Source of the DNA: a bacterium
GTDB taxonomy: Bacteria; Cyanobacteriota; Sericytochromatia; S15B-MN24; VGJW01
NCBI GenBank assembly: GCA_021781555.1
Contig: JAJXWQ010000002.1
Span: forward strand, 1-64,000
Direction: 5' to 3'
Length of the DNA: 64,000 bases
The notes under the pieces were generated by a model, which was not told the DNA's origin, did no database searches, and was given only the letters and a program-made list of their open reading frames with translations. Shown piece after piece: positions 29,106-37,696 of the stretch (the stretch's first letter is position 1; the number at the start of each line of letters is the position of its first letter). A program made the translations under genes and the position numbers.

Positions 29106-29522
29106 TTACAGGAACAAGGCCGTGCCATCCTCGACCTGGTTCCAGAAGCTGGCCACTCCATCGACGTCCGTCACCACCGGCTCGAGATCCTCGAGCTTGA
29201 GTTCGAACAGATCCATGGTCATTCCGCACGCAACGATCTTTACGTTGCCGATTTCCTGGGCAGATTTGAAGTTCTCTAGCCAACCCGGCACCTTCTTTTC
29301 GGACATCGAGCGCAACATTGCCGGAGCTTGGTCCTCGAAATCCTTGCTTATCCGGATGTTGGTCTTCCAGTCCCCTTTCCGGAAAGCCATGACTCCCCAC
29401 ATCGTCAGAAATATGCTGACATCCTTGCCCATGGCCGCAGCGCCCGTCGCAAGGATCGCCGCGGCCATGAGCTTGTCCACGGTGCCCGAGAAAAGCACGA
29501 TTGATACCTTATTCGACATCAT
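29106..29522 (-). CDS. DsrE-family protein (peroxiredoxin-like type), paralog of 30387..30803
   Basis: KVSIVLFSGTVDKLMAAAILATGAAAMGKDVSIFLTMWGVMAFRKGDWKTN...VKIVACGMTMDLF. Confidence 0.85.
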   Translation of the reverse strand: MMSNKVSIVLFSGTVDKLMAAAILATGAAAMGKDVSIFLTMWGVMAFRKGDWKTNIRISKDFEDQAPAMLRSMSEKKVPGWLENFKSAQEIGNVKIVACGMTMDLFELKLEDLEPVVTDVDGVASFWNQVEDGTALFL

Positions 29523-29707
29523 TCAACTCCCTGATCGAGAATTACTTGTCGGTCAAACACCTGTTCCTTCGACACATACGTCATAGCAGCCCCGCCAGAT
29601 CGGGACATCGTAGCTTTCTACGGTGCTATGTCCGCTACTTGGCGGTACAGATGTGCTTTTTCTCCCGAAATTGTCGCCTCATCCCGCAACTGCCCCATGA
29701 ATTCAGT

Positions 29708-29721
29708 ATATTCGATAATAT
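29708..29721. promoter_or_regulatory. AT-rich palindrome, candidate ArsR-type operator in the divergent intergenic region
   Basis: Perfect inverted repeat ATATT-CGAT-AATAT in an otherwise GC-rich window, between two divergent dsrE-tusA units and near an ArsR-TusA gene. Confidence 0.4.
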
Positions 29722-30386
29722 GAAATAGATACTCGGGACTAATATCGGGTTTCCAGGGCAAGGTGCGCCGCGAGAGATGCGATTCTCCGCAAGCTTCTCG
29801 GCTTTGCCGCAACCGAGCGAAGATGCGCACCATGCCTTCCCGAGCGCCAGTCCAGCGAATGTCTCGCCCGAACTCCAGCCCCGGCAGCACGGCTGCGGAG
29901 TTTCGTCCACCGAGACACCCAGGTGCAAGGGGGGCCCGAATTTGGCCTCGCGGCGCCATTCTCGCGAGGTCCGGATATTTTGCCGACGAAGGTTTCGAGC
30001 TTGCGATATACGGTAACTACGATGACAGGAATTAATCATGTCTCGCACTGAGCTGGCCGGGCAGGGCCATTGTGGCCACGTCGATCGCGCTTTCGGTCCC
30101 CTGCGGCGCGACCGACGCGGCACAAAATCCTACTGGAGCCGGTTCCCGTACGGATACCGGGGCAGATACCCTGCAAGCCAGGCGATCCGGGAGGGTCTTG
30201 CGGCGGTGTTGATCCAGATATCCTGGCGCGGATATCAATATTGCGCGCGTACCAAGGGCGACAGGACGATTTTTCTTGAAAAAGGCAGCAATGTTGGAGA
30301 TAGGCCCGAAACCCCGTAGTTAATCCATGGCTGGAAACAGGATCGAAGCCATGAGTTCCGCATGACAGCGGCATAGGAGTTCAGCA

Positions 30387-30803
30387 ATGGTAGACAAGAT
30401 CTCGATCATCCTGAGCGACGGTAGCGTCGACAAGCTCATGGTCGCGGCGACCCTCGCCTCGGGTGCGGCCGTCATGGAAAAAGAGGTGCTCCTCTTCCTC
30501 ACCATGGGCGGCCTGCTGGCGTTCCGCAAGGGCGACTGGAAGACCAACTCGGCGATCAGCCCCGATCTCGGCCCGGTTGCCGATGCGATGCGCCAGGGCC
30601 TCAAGGGTGATGAGAAGGGTGCCCTCTGGCTCACCACACTCCGGAGCGCCAAGGAGGTCGGCAACCTGGACATCGTGGCCTGTAGCCAGACGATGGACAT
30701 GTTCGGCATCAAGAAGGACGACCTGGAATCCATCGTGGATGGCATCGGGGGTGTCGCAACCTACTACTCGAAGGCCGACGACGGCCAGACCATCTTCATC
30801 TAG
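30387..30803 (+). CDS. DsrE-family protein (peroxiredoxin-like type)
   Basis: KISIILSDGSVDKLMVAATLASGAAVMEKEVLLFLTMGGLLAFRKGDWKTN...LDIVACSQTMDMFGI. Confidence 0.86.
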   Translation: MVDKISIILSDGSVDKLMVAATLASGAAVMEKEVLLFLTMGGLLAFRKGDWKTNSAISPDLGPVADAMRQGLKGDEKGALWLTTLRSAKEVGNLDIVACSQTMDMFGIKKDDLESIVDGIGGVATYYSKADDGQTIFI

Positions 30804-30845
30804 CAACTAACAATCGTCGGACATCGTCCGGAAGGAAAAAGCACC

Positions 30846-31100
30846 ATGCCAGCAGTGGATCTATCCACACTCAGCCCCGAGAAGATGATCGATGCCCGCG
30901 GAATGGCCTGTCCTGGTCCCTTGCTGGAGGCCAAACGCGCCATCCCTGGCGTCAAGATCAAGAGCATCCTGGAAGTCACGTCCTCTGACATCGGCACCCT
31001 CGAGGATATCCCCCTGTGGTGCAAGAAAGTCGGCCACGATTACCTCGGCAACCTCGAGGAGGCGGGTTACTGGCGCGTCTTCGTGCGGAGAGGGAAGTAG
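30846..31100 (+). CDS. TusA-family sulfur carrier protein
   Basis: MIDARGMACPGPLLEAKRAIPG...EDIPLWCKKVGHDYLG; CPxP motif. Confidence 0.87.
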   Translation: MPAVDLSTLSPEKMIDARGMACPGPLLEAKRAIPGVKIKSILEVTSSDIGTLEDIPLWCKKVGHDYLGNLEEAGYWRVFVRRGK

Positions 31101-31101
31101 C

Positions 31102-31518
31102 GTGACTTCCGCAGTTCCGCCCCGGGGCGTCCAGGTCGACGATCCCAAGATCCTGGTCTTCTCGACGCAGAATATCTCGGATCCTGGCATCGATCTTGCC
31201 GGAAGTGCGCACATGCCCTACTCGACCGCGGTGAACGTGATCAGCTTGCCCTGCTCGAGCGGGATTCATCCCCGGTGGATCGTGCGCGCCATCAAGGCCG
31301 GTTTCGATGGCGTCTTCATCGCCGCCGACGGCAGCGACTGCGCATTCCTGGCGGACTGCACCGACAAGACGGCCAGCCTGGTGAAAGACGCCCAGGGCAT
31401 GCTCAAAGAGTCCGGAGAAGACCCGCGCCGGATCCGCATGGGAGCGATCTGCTCGGTCTGCGCCGAACCTTTCGTCAACAACCTCAAGCAGTTCGGCGAC
31501 CTGTTGAAGCAACTCTGA
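31102..31518 (+). CDS. MvhD/FlpD-type hydrogenase iron-sulfur (electron transfer) subunit
   Basis: KILVFSTQNISDPGIDLAG...VNVISLPCSSGIHPRWIVRAIKAGFDGVFIAADGSDCAFLADC...RIRMGAICSVCAEPFVNNLKQF. GTG start one base after the tusA stop. Confidence 0.85.
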   Translation: MTSAVPPRGVQVDDPKILVFSTQNISDPGIDLAGSAHMPYSTAVNVISLPCSSGIHPRWIVRAIKAGFDGVFIAADGSDCAFLADCTDKTASLVKDAQGMLKESGEDPRRIRMGAICSVCAEPFVNNLKQFGDLLKQL

Positions 31519-31534
31519 CGCCAGCAGAGCCTCT

Positions 31535-31578
31535 GCCCGCCCGCGGATCCCTTCAGTCATCCAGGTTCGCGGGCGGGC
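31535..31578. other. Intra-operon GC-rich hairpin between mvhD-like and hdrA-like genes
   Basis: Perfect 11-bp inverted repeat GCCCGCCCGCG (31535-31545) / CGCGGGCGGGC (31568-31578), 22-nt loop. Confidence 0.6.
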
Positions 31579-31689
31579 CGGAAAAAGCCGTTCAAGCTCG
31601 AAGAGATATGGACCTGGCACGAGCTACCCACCCCTTGAGCCCCGAGGCCCGGCGTCAGCGCCGGCGAAGCCAGAGACAGAGAGTTACCC

Positions 31690-34428
31690 ATGAAATACGA
31701 CGTAATGGTGGTCGGAGGCGGTATCGCCGGAATGGAGGCCGGCCTCACTTTGGGCGACATGGGCTTCAACGTGCTCATGGTCGAGAAGAAACCCAGCGTG
31801 GGCGGTCGCATGATCCTCCTGTCCAAGGTGTTTCCGACCCTCGACTGCGCGAGCTGCGTGTCGGCGCCCAAGATGTCGGCCACCGGCAACCATCCCAAGG
31901 TCGACCTCCAGGTCAACAGCGAGGTCAAGGACATCCGACCGCAGTTAGACGGAACCTTCAAGGCCAAGCTCGTCCGCAAGGCTACCTTCGTCGATCCCGC
32001 GGCGTGTACCGGATGCGCCAAGTGCGAGACGGTATGCACGGTCGCGACGCCGGACCACTACAACTATGACCTCGCCGCGAACCGGGCCATCCACATCGCA
32101 TTCCCCCAGGCCGTGCCCAAGAAAGCCGTCATCACCAAGGAAGGCTCGTCGCCCTGCTCGTACGCATGCCCGGCCGGCGTCCAGACCCACGGCTACGTAT
32201 CACTGGTGCGGGCCGGCAAGTATGCCGAGGCCTTCCGTCTCCACATGGAGGACGCGCCCCTGCCGGGAAGCTTGAGCCGCGCGTGCTACGCGCCCTGCGA
32301 GGGAGCCTGCACGCGGGGTGATCTCGAGGGCAATCTCTCGATCCGGGCCATCAAGCGGTTCATGGTCGATCGTTACTACGCCGAGCACCCCGAGCCCGAG
32401 TACGGAATTCCCGAGGCGCTCCGCTCGGATCGGATCGCCATCGTGGGCTCGGGTCCCGCCGGCCTCTCGGCCGCCTACTTCCTCGCCCGAAAGGGCTACC
32501 CGGTGACCCTCTTCGAGTCCGATCCGGAGGCGGGCGGCATGCTCCGGCACGGGCTGCCTCCCTACCGCTTGCCGCGGGAGATCGTCGACCGCGACATCAA
32601 GAACATCACGGCGCTCGGAGTCGAGATCAAGACCGGAACGCCCATCGGCTCCCTCGAACAGATCCAGCAGCAGGGCTATGCGGCCACCTTTCTCGCCGTG
32701 GGCACGCTGGCAGGCCAGGGACTCGAGGTCCAGGGGCGCGACCTGGAGGGCGTCGTGGACGCCATGGACTTCCTTTCCGGGACCTACCAGGGCAAGCCTT
32801 CTGCGGCCGCTGCCGGCCAGCGCGTGGTGGTCGTGGGCGGCGGCAACGTCGCCATCGACGCCGCCAGGGTGGCCCTGCGCCAGGGCGCCAGGCAGGTCTC
32901 CATGGTCTATCGCCGCACCCGCGCTGAGATGCCGGCCCACAGGGCCGAGATCGCCGACGCCCTGTCCGAGGGCATCGCACTTCAGGAGCTGCGCGCCCCC
33001 GCCGGATTCGTCGGCCAGGGCGGCAAGGTTGTCGCCGCCAGGTGGCAGGAGATGCGCCTGGGCGCACCCGACGCCAGCGGGCGGCGGCGTCCCGAGCCGG
33101 TTCCCGGCCATATCAAAGAGGAGCCAGCCGACCTCATCATCCTGGCGATCGGCCTCGCCCCGAGCACCGGACCCTTTGCCGGCCTGGGCCTCGACCTGGA
33201 CGGGACCTTTGCGGTGGACCAGGAATCGCTGGCCACGGCGGTTCCTGGGGTCTTTGCCGGCGGCGACGCCGCCACCGGTCCGGGCATGATCATCGCGGCG
33301 ATCGCCCAGGGCAAGCGTGCGGCCTTCTACATCGAGCGCTTCCTGAATGGTGAATCGCTCCAGGGTGTCACCTTCGATGCGCGCCTTCCGGTCGTCTCCC
33401 ACGACACGGTCCTGGCCCGCGCCGAGGGCCCACGCTCGGCGCGTCCCAAGACGAAGGTTCCGGAGCTTCCGGTCGAGACCCGCGTCCGCTCCATGGTCGA
33501 GGTCGAGCAGCCGCTGACCGAAGATCAGGCTCGGGCCGAGGCCAGTCGTTGCCTCGACTGCGGAGTGTGTTCGGAGTGCCACCAGTGCGTCGAGGCGTGC
33601 CCTGCCGGCGCGATCCACTTCGACCAGCGCGAGGTCGAGGCCGAGATCGAGGTCGGCTCGGTCCTGGTCGCCACGGGATTCGACCTCTTCGACGCCAGGA
33701 AGAAGCCGACCTACGGATTCGGCTCGAGCGCCAACATCATCACGGCCACGCAGATGGACCGCATCCTCGCCCCGACGCGGCCCTACAACAGCGTGATCCG
33801 GCCGTCGGACGGCAAGGCTCCCGCCAACATCGCCTACGTGCTCTGCACCGGCTCCCGCGATTGCACGGTCGGGAACTCGCTGTGCTCGCGGGTCTGCTGC
33901 ATGTACTCCATCAAGCAGGCGCAGCTCATCATGGGCTCCCTGCCGCTGGCCGACGTGACGATCTACTCGATCGACATCCGAGCCTACGGGAAGGGGTACG
34001 ACGAGTTCTACGAACAGGCCCAGGGAATGGGCGTCCGGTTCATCAAGGGCCGTGTCGCCAAGATCGAGCCCACTGCCGACGACAACGTGATCGTCACCTA
34101 CGAGGACATCAACGGCAAGGTGGGCGTCCAGAAAGCAGAGCACGATCTCGTCGTCCTGTCGGTCGGGCTGTCGGCCAACCCCGAGGCATTCGGCCTGATG
34201 ATCGCCCCCGGCCTCGCCCGCGACCCCTACAACTACGTGCTCGAGCCGGACGAGGACCTGGAACCGGGCCGCACCAGCATACCTGGCGTCTTCGTCGCCG
34301 GGACGGCCGCGGGCGTCAGGGACATTCCGGATACCGTCCTCCACTCCGGCGCCGCGGCAGCCCAGGTCGCCGCGTACCTGCGCCGCAACAGCAGCCGCAC
34401 GGCTGCAGCCCTAGCTGGGAGGCCATAG
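31690..34428 (+). CDS. HdrA-like FAD/4Fe-4S protein with inserted GltD-like (NAD(P)H glutamate synthase small chain type) domain
   Basis: N-terminal HdrA FAD motif VGGGIAGMEAGLTLGDMGFNVLMVEKKPSVGGRM; ferredoxin CTGCAKCETVC; GltD motifs CPAGVQTHGYVSLVRAGKYAEAF, GSGPAGLSAAYFLARKGYPVTLFE, VVGGGNVAIDAARVALRQGA; then HdrA resumes (CSECHQCVEACPAGAI...CTGSRDCTVGNSLCSRVCCMYSIKQA). Confidence 0.86.
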   Translation: MKYDVMVVGGGIAGMEAGLTLGDMGFNVLMVEKKPSVGGRMILLSKVFPTLDCASCVSAPKMSATGNHPKVDLQVNSEVKDIRPQLDGTFKAKLVRKATFVDPAACTGCAKCETVCTVATPDHYNYDLAANRAIHIAFPQAVPKKAVITKEGSSPCSYACPAGVQTHGYVSLVRAGKYAEAFRLHMEDAPLPGSLSRACYAPCEGACTRGDLEGNLSIRAIKRFMVDRYYAEHPEPEYGIPEALRSDRIAIVGSGPAGLSAAYFLARKGYPVTLFESDPEAGGMLRHGLPPYRLPREIVDRDIKNITALGVEIKTGTPIGSLEQIQQQGYAATFLAVGTLAGQGLEVQGRDLEGVVDAMDFLSGTYQGKPSAAAAGQRVVVVGGGNVAIDAARVALRQGARQVSMVYRRTRAEMPAHRAEIADALSEGIALQELRAPAGFVGQGGKVVAARWQEMRLGAPDASGRRRPEPVPGHIKEEPADLIILAIGLAPSTGPFAGLGLDLDGTFAVDQESLATAVPGVFAGGDAATGPGMIIAAIAQGKRAAFYIERFLNGESLQGVTFDARLPVVSHDTVLARAEGPRSARPKTKVPELPVETRVRSMVEVEQPLTEDQARAEASRCLDCGVCSECHQCVEACPAGAIHFDQREVEAEIEVGSVLVATGFDLFDARKKPTYGFGSSANIITATQMDRILAPTRPYNSVIRPSDGKAPANIAYVLCTGSRDCTVGNSLCSRVCCMYSIKQAQLIMGSLPLADVTIYSIDIRAYGKGYDEFYEQAQGMGVRFIKGRVAKIEPTADDNVIVTYEDINGKVGVQKAEHDLVVLSVGLSANPEAFGLMIAPGLARDPYNYVLEPDEDLEPGRTSIPGVFVAGTAAGVRDIPDTVLHSGAAAAQVAAYLRRNSSRTAAALAGRP

Positions 34429-34430
34429 TC

Positions 34431-36170
34431 ATGACAGAGAAACGCAGGCTTGGCGCCTTCATCTGCCACTGCGGCGGCAACATCTCGGACTTCGTCGACG
34501 TCGCAGCCGTTCGTGATGCTGCCGGCAGGGAAGACGACGTCGTCGTGGCCCGCGACTTCATGTTCGCCTGCTCGGATGGCGCTCAAGCCGAGATGAGCGA
34601 GCTCATCCGGTCCGAGAAGCTCGACGGCATCATCGTCGCCTCGTGTTCCCCCAAGCTCCACCTCAACACCTTCCGAGGCATGTCGGGCCGCGCCGGGCTC
34701 AACCCCTACACCTACAACCAGGTCAACATCCGCGAGCAATGCTCCTGGGTCCACCGGCACGACACGCCGGCCGCGACCGCCAAGGCCACCCGGCTGGTGC
34801 GCGGCGGTCTGGCCAGGTCGCGCTTTTCCCGGCCACTCACGGATCTGCGCGTCGAGACCGTCCCCGCGGTCCTGGTGATCGGGGCGGGCGTCGCCGGAAT
34901 ACGGGCGGCGCTCGCGCTGGCCGATATGGGAATCGCGGTCTACGTCGTCGAGCGGGAGGCCACGGTAGGCGGCAACGTGGCCACCTGGGGCAAGCTCTTC
35001 CCCCACGATCGCCCGGGAAGCGAGATCGTCGCCACGCTGCTCGACGACCTCAACAAGCACCCGAACATCTCGCTCTTCACGAACGCCGAGCTGACGGCCA
35101 AGAGCGGCAGCGTGGGCAACTTCACCGTGCAGGTGCAGCTCCGGTCCGAGACGATATCTCTCCACGTCGGCGCGATCATCGTCGCGACCGGACTCGAACC
35201 GTACACCCCCCGGCCTGGCGAGTACGGTTACGGCACGCCCGGCGTCATCACGCTCCACGAGTACAAGCAGCTGGTGGACGAGGCCACGGGACCCCTCACC
35301 TACCAGGGCAAGCGCGTCAAGACCGTCGCCTACATCTACTGCGTCGGCAGCCGGCAGGGCAGCGATCCCGATCTCGAGGAGCCCAACCTCTTCTGCTCAC
35401 GCTACTGCTGCTCGGCGGCCTGTCACTCGGCAAGCCTCGCCAGCACGGCCGATCCAGACCTCGACCAGATCCATCTTTACCGCGACATGCGGACGTATGG
35501 TCGGCATGAAGTCCTTTTCGAGGAAGCCGGGCGCAAGGGTTCGGTCTTCATGAAGTTTGCCGGGGAAAATCCCCCGACGGTCGAGAGCAGCGACGACCAG
35601 CTCACGGTCAAGCTGAGGGACGACCTCGCTGGCGGCGAACAAGCCGAGATCCCGGCCGATCTCGTGGTCCTGGTGGCCGGGATGGTGCCCCGCGAGCGGG
35701 CCAAGCTGCAGGAGATCTTGAGGCTCCCGCTGAGCAAGGGCGGCTTCTTCAACGAGATCCACGTCAAGCTCCGGCCCGTGGAGACCGTCGTCGACGGTGT
35801 GTTCATCGCCGGAGCCTCGCAGGGCCCCAAGACCGTGGCCGAGGCGGTGGCGTCCGCCCTGGCTGCGGTGTCCAAGAGCGCGGCGCTCCTCTTGAAGGGC
35901 TACATCGACCTGCCGCCGCTGGTGGCCAAGGTCGATGCCAGCAAGTGCACCCTGTGCGACAACTGCTTCGGCGCCTGCCCGTACGAGGGCGCCATCACCC
36001 GGCAGGAGGTCGACGGCCGCCAGGTGGCGGCGATATCCCCCAATATCTGCAAGGGCTGCGGCGGCTGCGTCCCGGTCTGCCCGAACGAAGCCATCGGCGT
36101 CGACGGCGTCACCGGCACCCAGGTCACCGCGGCGATCGACGCCATGATGAAGGATCGGGTCCATGCCTGA
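34431..36170 (+). CDS. HdrA-like heterodisulfide-reductase subunit A family protein
   Basis: LGAFICHCGGNISDFVDV; IVASCSPKLHLNTFR; VIGAGVAGIRAALALADMGIAVYVVEREATVGGNVATWGKLFP; YCVGSRQGSDPD...CSRYCCSAACHSA; C-terminal CTLCDNCFGACPYEGAI...CKGCGGCVPVCPNEAI. Confidence 0.9.
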   Translation: MTEKRRLGAFICHCGGNISDFVDVAAVRDAAGREDDVVVARDFMFACSDGAQAEMSELIRSEKLDGIIVASCSPKLHLNTFRGMSGRAGLNPYTYNQVNIREQCSWVHRHDTPAATAKATRLVRGGLARSRFSRPLTDLRVETVPAVLVIGAGVAGIRAALALADMGIAVYVVEREATVGGNVATWGKLFPHDRPGSEIVATLLDDLNKHPNISLFTNAELTAKSGSVGNFTVQVQLRSETISLHVGAIIVATGLEPYTPRPGEYGYGTPGVITLHEYKQLVDEATGPLTYQGKRVKTVAYIYCVGSRQGSDPDLEEPNLFCSRYCCSAACHSASLASTADPDLDQIHLYRDMRTYGRHEVLFEEAGRKGSVFMKFAGENPPTVESSDDQLTVKLRDDLAGGEQAEIPADLVVLVAGMVPRERAKLQEILRLPLSKGGFFNEIHVKLRPVETVVDGVFIAGASQGPKTVAEAVASALAAVSKSAALLLKGYIDLPPLVAKVDASKCTLCDNCFGACPYEGAITRQEVDGRQVAAISPNICKGCGGCVPVCPNEAIGVDGVTGTQVTAAIDAMMKDRVHA

Positions 36171-36453
36171 AGACTTGACCGCAAAACCCCGGATCCTGCG
36201 CGACCGCGCCGAAGTCATGCGCGATGAACTCGTCTGGCGCCAGCGCATCGCCGCGGTGATGCAAGACACCCCCATGACCCTCCCGGAGATCGCGGCGGCG
36301 CTCGGCCAGCCGAACGACGAGGTGACGATCTGGGTCATGGGAATGCGCCGGTACGGGCTCATCGAGGAGCTGCCCAAAAGCCGTGCCGACGACTACTTCC
36401 GGTACGAACTCAAGCACGGATCGCAAGGAGAGCTGAACCATGGCTCGCATTGA
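36163..36453 (+). CDS. Small winged-helix-like protein of the hdr/qmo operon
   Basis: 96 aa; LPEIAAALGQPNDEVTIWVMGMRRYGLIEELPKSRADDYFRYEL looks wHTH-like. Overlaps the upstream stop and downstream start. Confidence 0.7.
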   Translation: MPEDLTAKPRILRDRAEVMRDELVWRQRIAAVMQDTPMTLPEIAAALGQPNDEVTIWVMGMRRYGLIEELPKSRADDYFRYELKHGSQGELNHGSH

Positions 36454-37624
36454 CCCTGGCCTGCACCGAGAGCTCAAGAAATACGGTGCAACAGGCCTGA
36501 CCGCCTGCATGAACTGTGGCAACTGTACTGCCACCTGTCCCCAGTCGACCGACAACGAGGTCTTCCCGCGCCGGATCATCCACTTCGTCCAGGCGGGGAT
36601 GACGGATAAACTACGGGGATCGGTCGAGCCCTGGCTATGTTATTACTGCGGAGACTGCTCCGAGACCTGCCCCCGTGATGCTGACCCGGGCGAGAGCATG
36701 ATGGCGGTCCGGCGCTACCTGACCGGCCAGTACGACTGGACCGGGCTTGGCAGATGGTTCTACAAATCTCCCGCATTCCAGCTCACGGCCATGGCGCTCA
36801 CGGCGCTGGCCGTGGTCCTGGCCTTTTACTTCCTCCACGGGCCCATCGTCACGGATCACGTGGCTCTCGACACCTTCGCGCCGGTGGCTTCCATCGAACT
36901 CGCCGACCGGATCGGATTCGTCATCCTGGCTGCGCTTTTGCTGAGCAACGTGATCAGGATGGCAACCTGGATCCTGCGCTCGGATACCGACCATCCGGTA
37001 CCCTTCGCCCTGCTCCTGCGCGAGTTTTTGACCTTGCCCGTGCACTTCGTGACCCAGAAGAAGTGGCTCAAGTGCGATGCCGCCTCCGAGCCAACCGGCC
37101 GGAGCCTGGCAGCTCGTCTCGCCTGGCTGAAGAGCACGCGGTGGGTAAGGCACTTCTTTCTGGTGACTGGCTACCTAAGCATGATGATCCTGGTCGAGGG
37201 AGCCCTCCCGCAGTTCCAGACCGACGCGATCCGCCCCTGGTTCCACTGGACGCGCCTGCTGGGCTACTACGCGACGGTCATGCTGATGTGGCATGGAGGG
37301 AGCTTCCTGGTCGGCCGCCTTCGCAAGTCCGACCCGATCCACAAGTTCTCGACCCCCAGCGACTGGATGTTCCTCGTACTGCTGCTCGCAGTGGCGTTCA
37401 CCGGTATCCTGGTGCACATCTTCAGGCTGTCCGGCCTGCCCCTGCCGACCTACGTCATGTACGTGGTCCACATGGCGGTCGTGGCTCCTTTCCTCATCAT
37501 CCAGGTTCCCTTCGGCAAGTGGTCGCACATGGCCTACCGGCCCATGGGGGTTTACCTTGCCAAGGTGAGGCAGAGTGCCCGCGAAAAGCTCGACGCCGCC
37601 GCGGGAGAGCTGGCGCCGGCCTGA
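36440..37624 (+). CDS. qmoC: QmoC-like subunit: HdrC-type 2x[4Fe-4S] N-terminus fused to cytochrome b-like membrane domain
   Basis: CMNCGNCTATCPQ...CYYCGDCSETCPRDADPGESMMAVRRYLTGQYDWTGLGRWFYKS then about 5-6 TM segments (GYYATVMLMWHGGSFLVGR, FTGILVHIFRLSGLPLPTYVMYVVHMAVVAPFLI). Confidence 0.85.
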   Translation: MARIDPGLHRELKKYGATGLTACMNCGNCTATCPQSTDNEVFPRRIIHFVQAGMTDKLRGSVEPWLCYYCGDCSETCPRDADPGESMMAVRRYLTGQYDWTGLGRWFYKSPAFQLTAMALTALAVVLAFYFLHGPIVTDHVALDTFAPVASIELADRIGFVILAALLLSNVIRMATWILRSDTDHPVPFALLLREFLTLPVHFVTQKKWLKCDAASEPTGRSLAARLAWLKSTRWVRHFFLVTGYLSMMILVEGALPQFQTDAIRPWFHWTRLLGYYATVMLMWHGGSFLVGRLRKSDPIHKFSTPSDWMFLVLLLAVAFTGILVHIFRLSGLPLPTYVMYVVHMAVVAPFLIIQVPFGKWSHMAYRPMGVYLAKVRQSAREKLDAAAGELAPA

Positions 37625-37650
37625 TTGTCTGCTTTATCCTGGATCCAGCT

Positions 37651-37696
37651 CTCGAAAAGGGCTCGTCAGGCCGCGTCCTGATGAGCCCTTTTCGAG
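37651..37696. terminator. Bidirectional intrinsic terminator after the qmoC-like gene
   Basis: 20-bp stem ctcgaaaagggctcgtcagg / cctgatgagcccttttcgag (one G-T wobble), 6-nt loop ccgcgt; AAAAGGGCTC...GAGCCCTTTT. Confidence 0.85.

Noticed and set aside
29763-30035. Short plus-strand ORFs in the divergent intergenic region as genes
   Set aside because: No ribosome-binding site or conserved motif; Arg/Ser/Pro-rich translations resemble chance ORFs.
32200-34344. 714-aa minus-strand ORF over the HdrA/GltD gene
   Set aside because: Shadow ORF; no motif and the plus strand explains the region.
31690-37624. Interpretation as a methanogen-type HdrABC / CoM-CoB heterodisulfide reductase
   Set aside because: No HdrB CCG-domain protein is present and the HdrC-type subunit is fused to a cytochrome b-like domain, as in QmoC.
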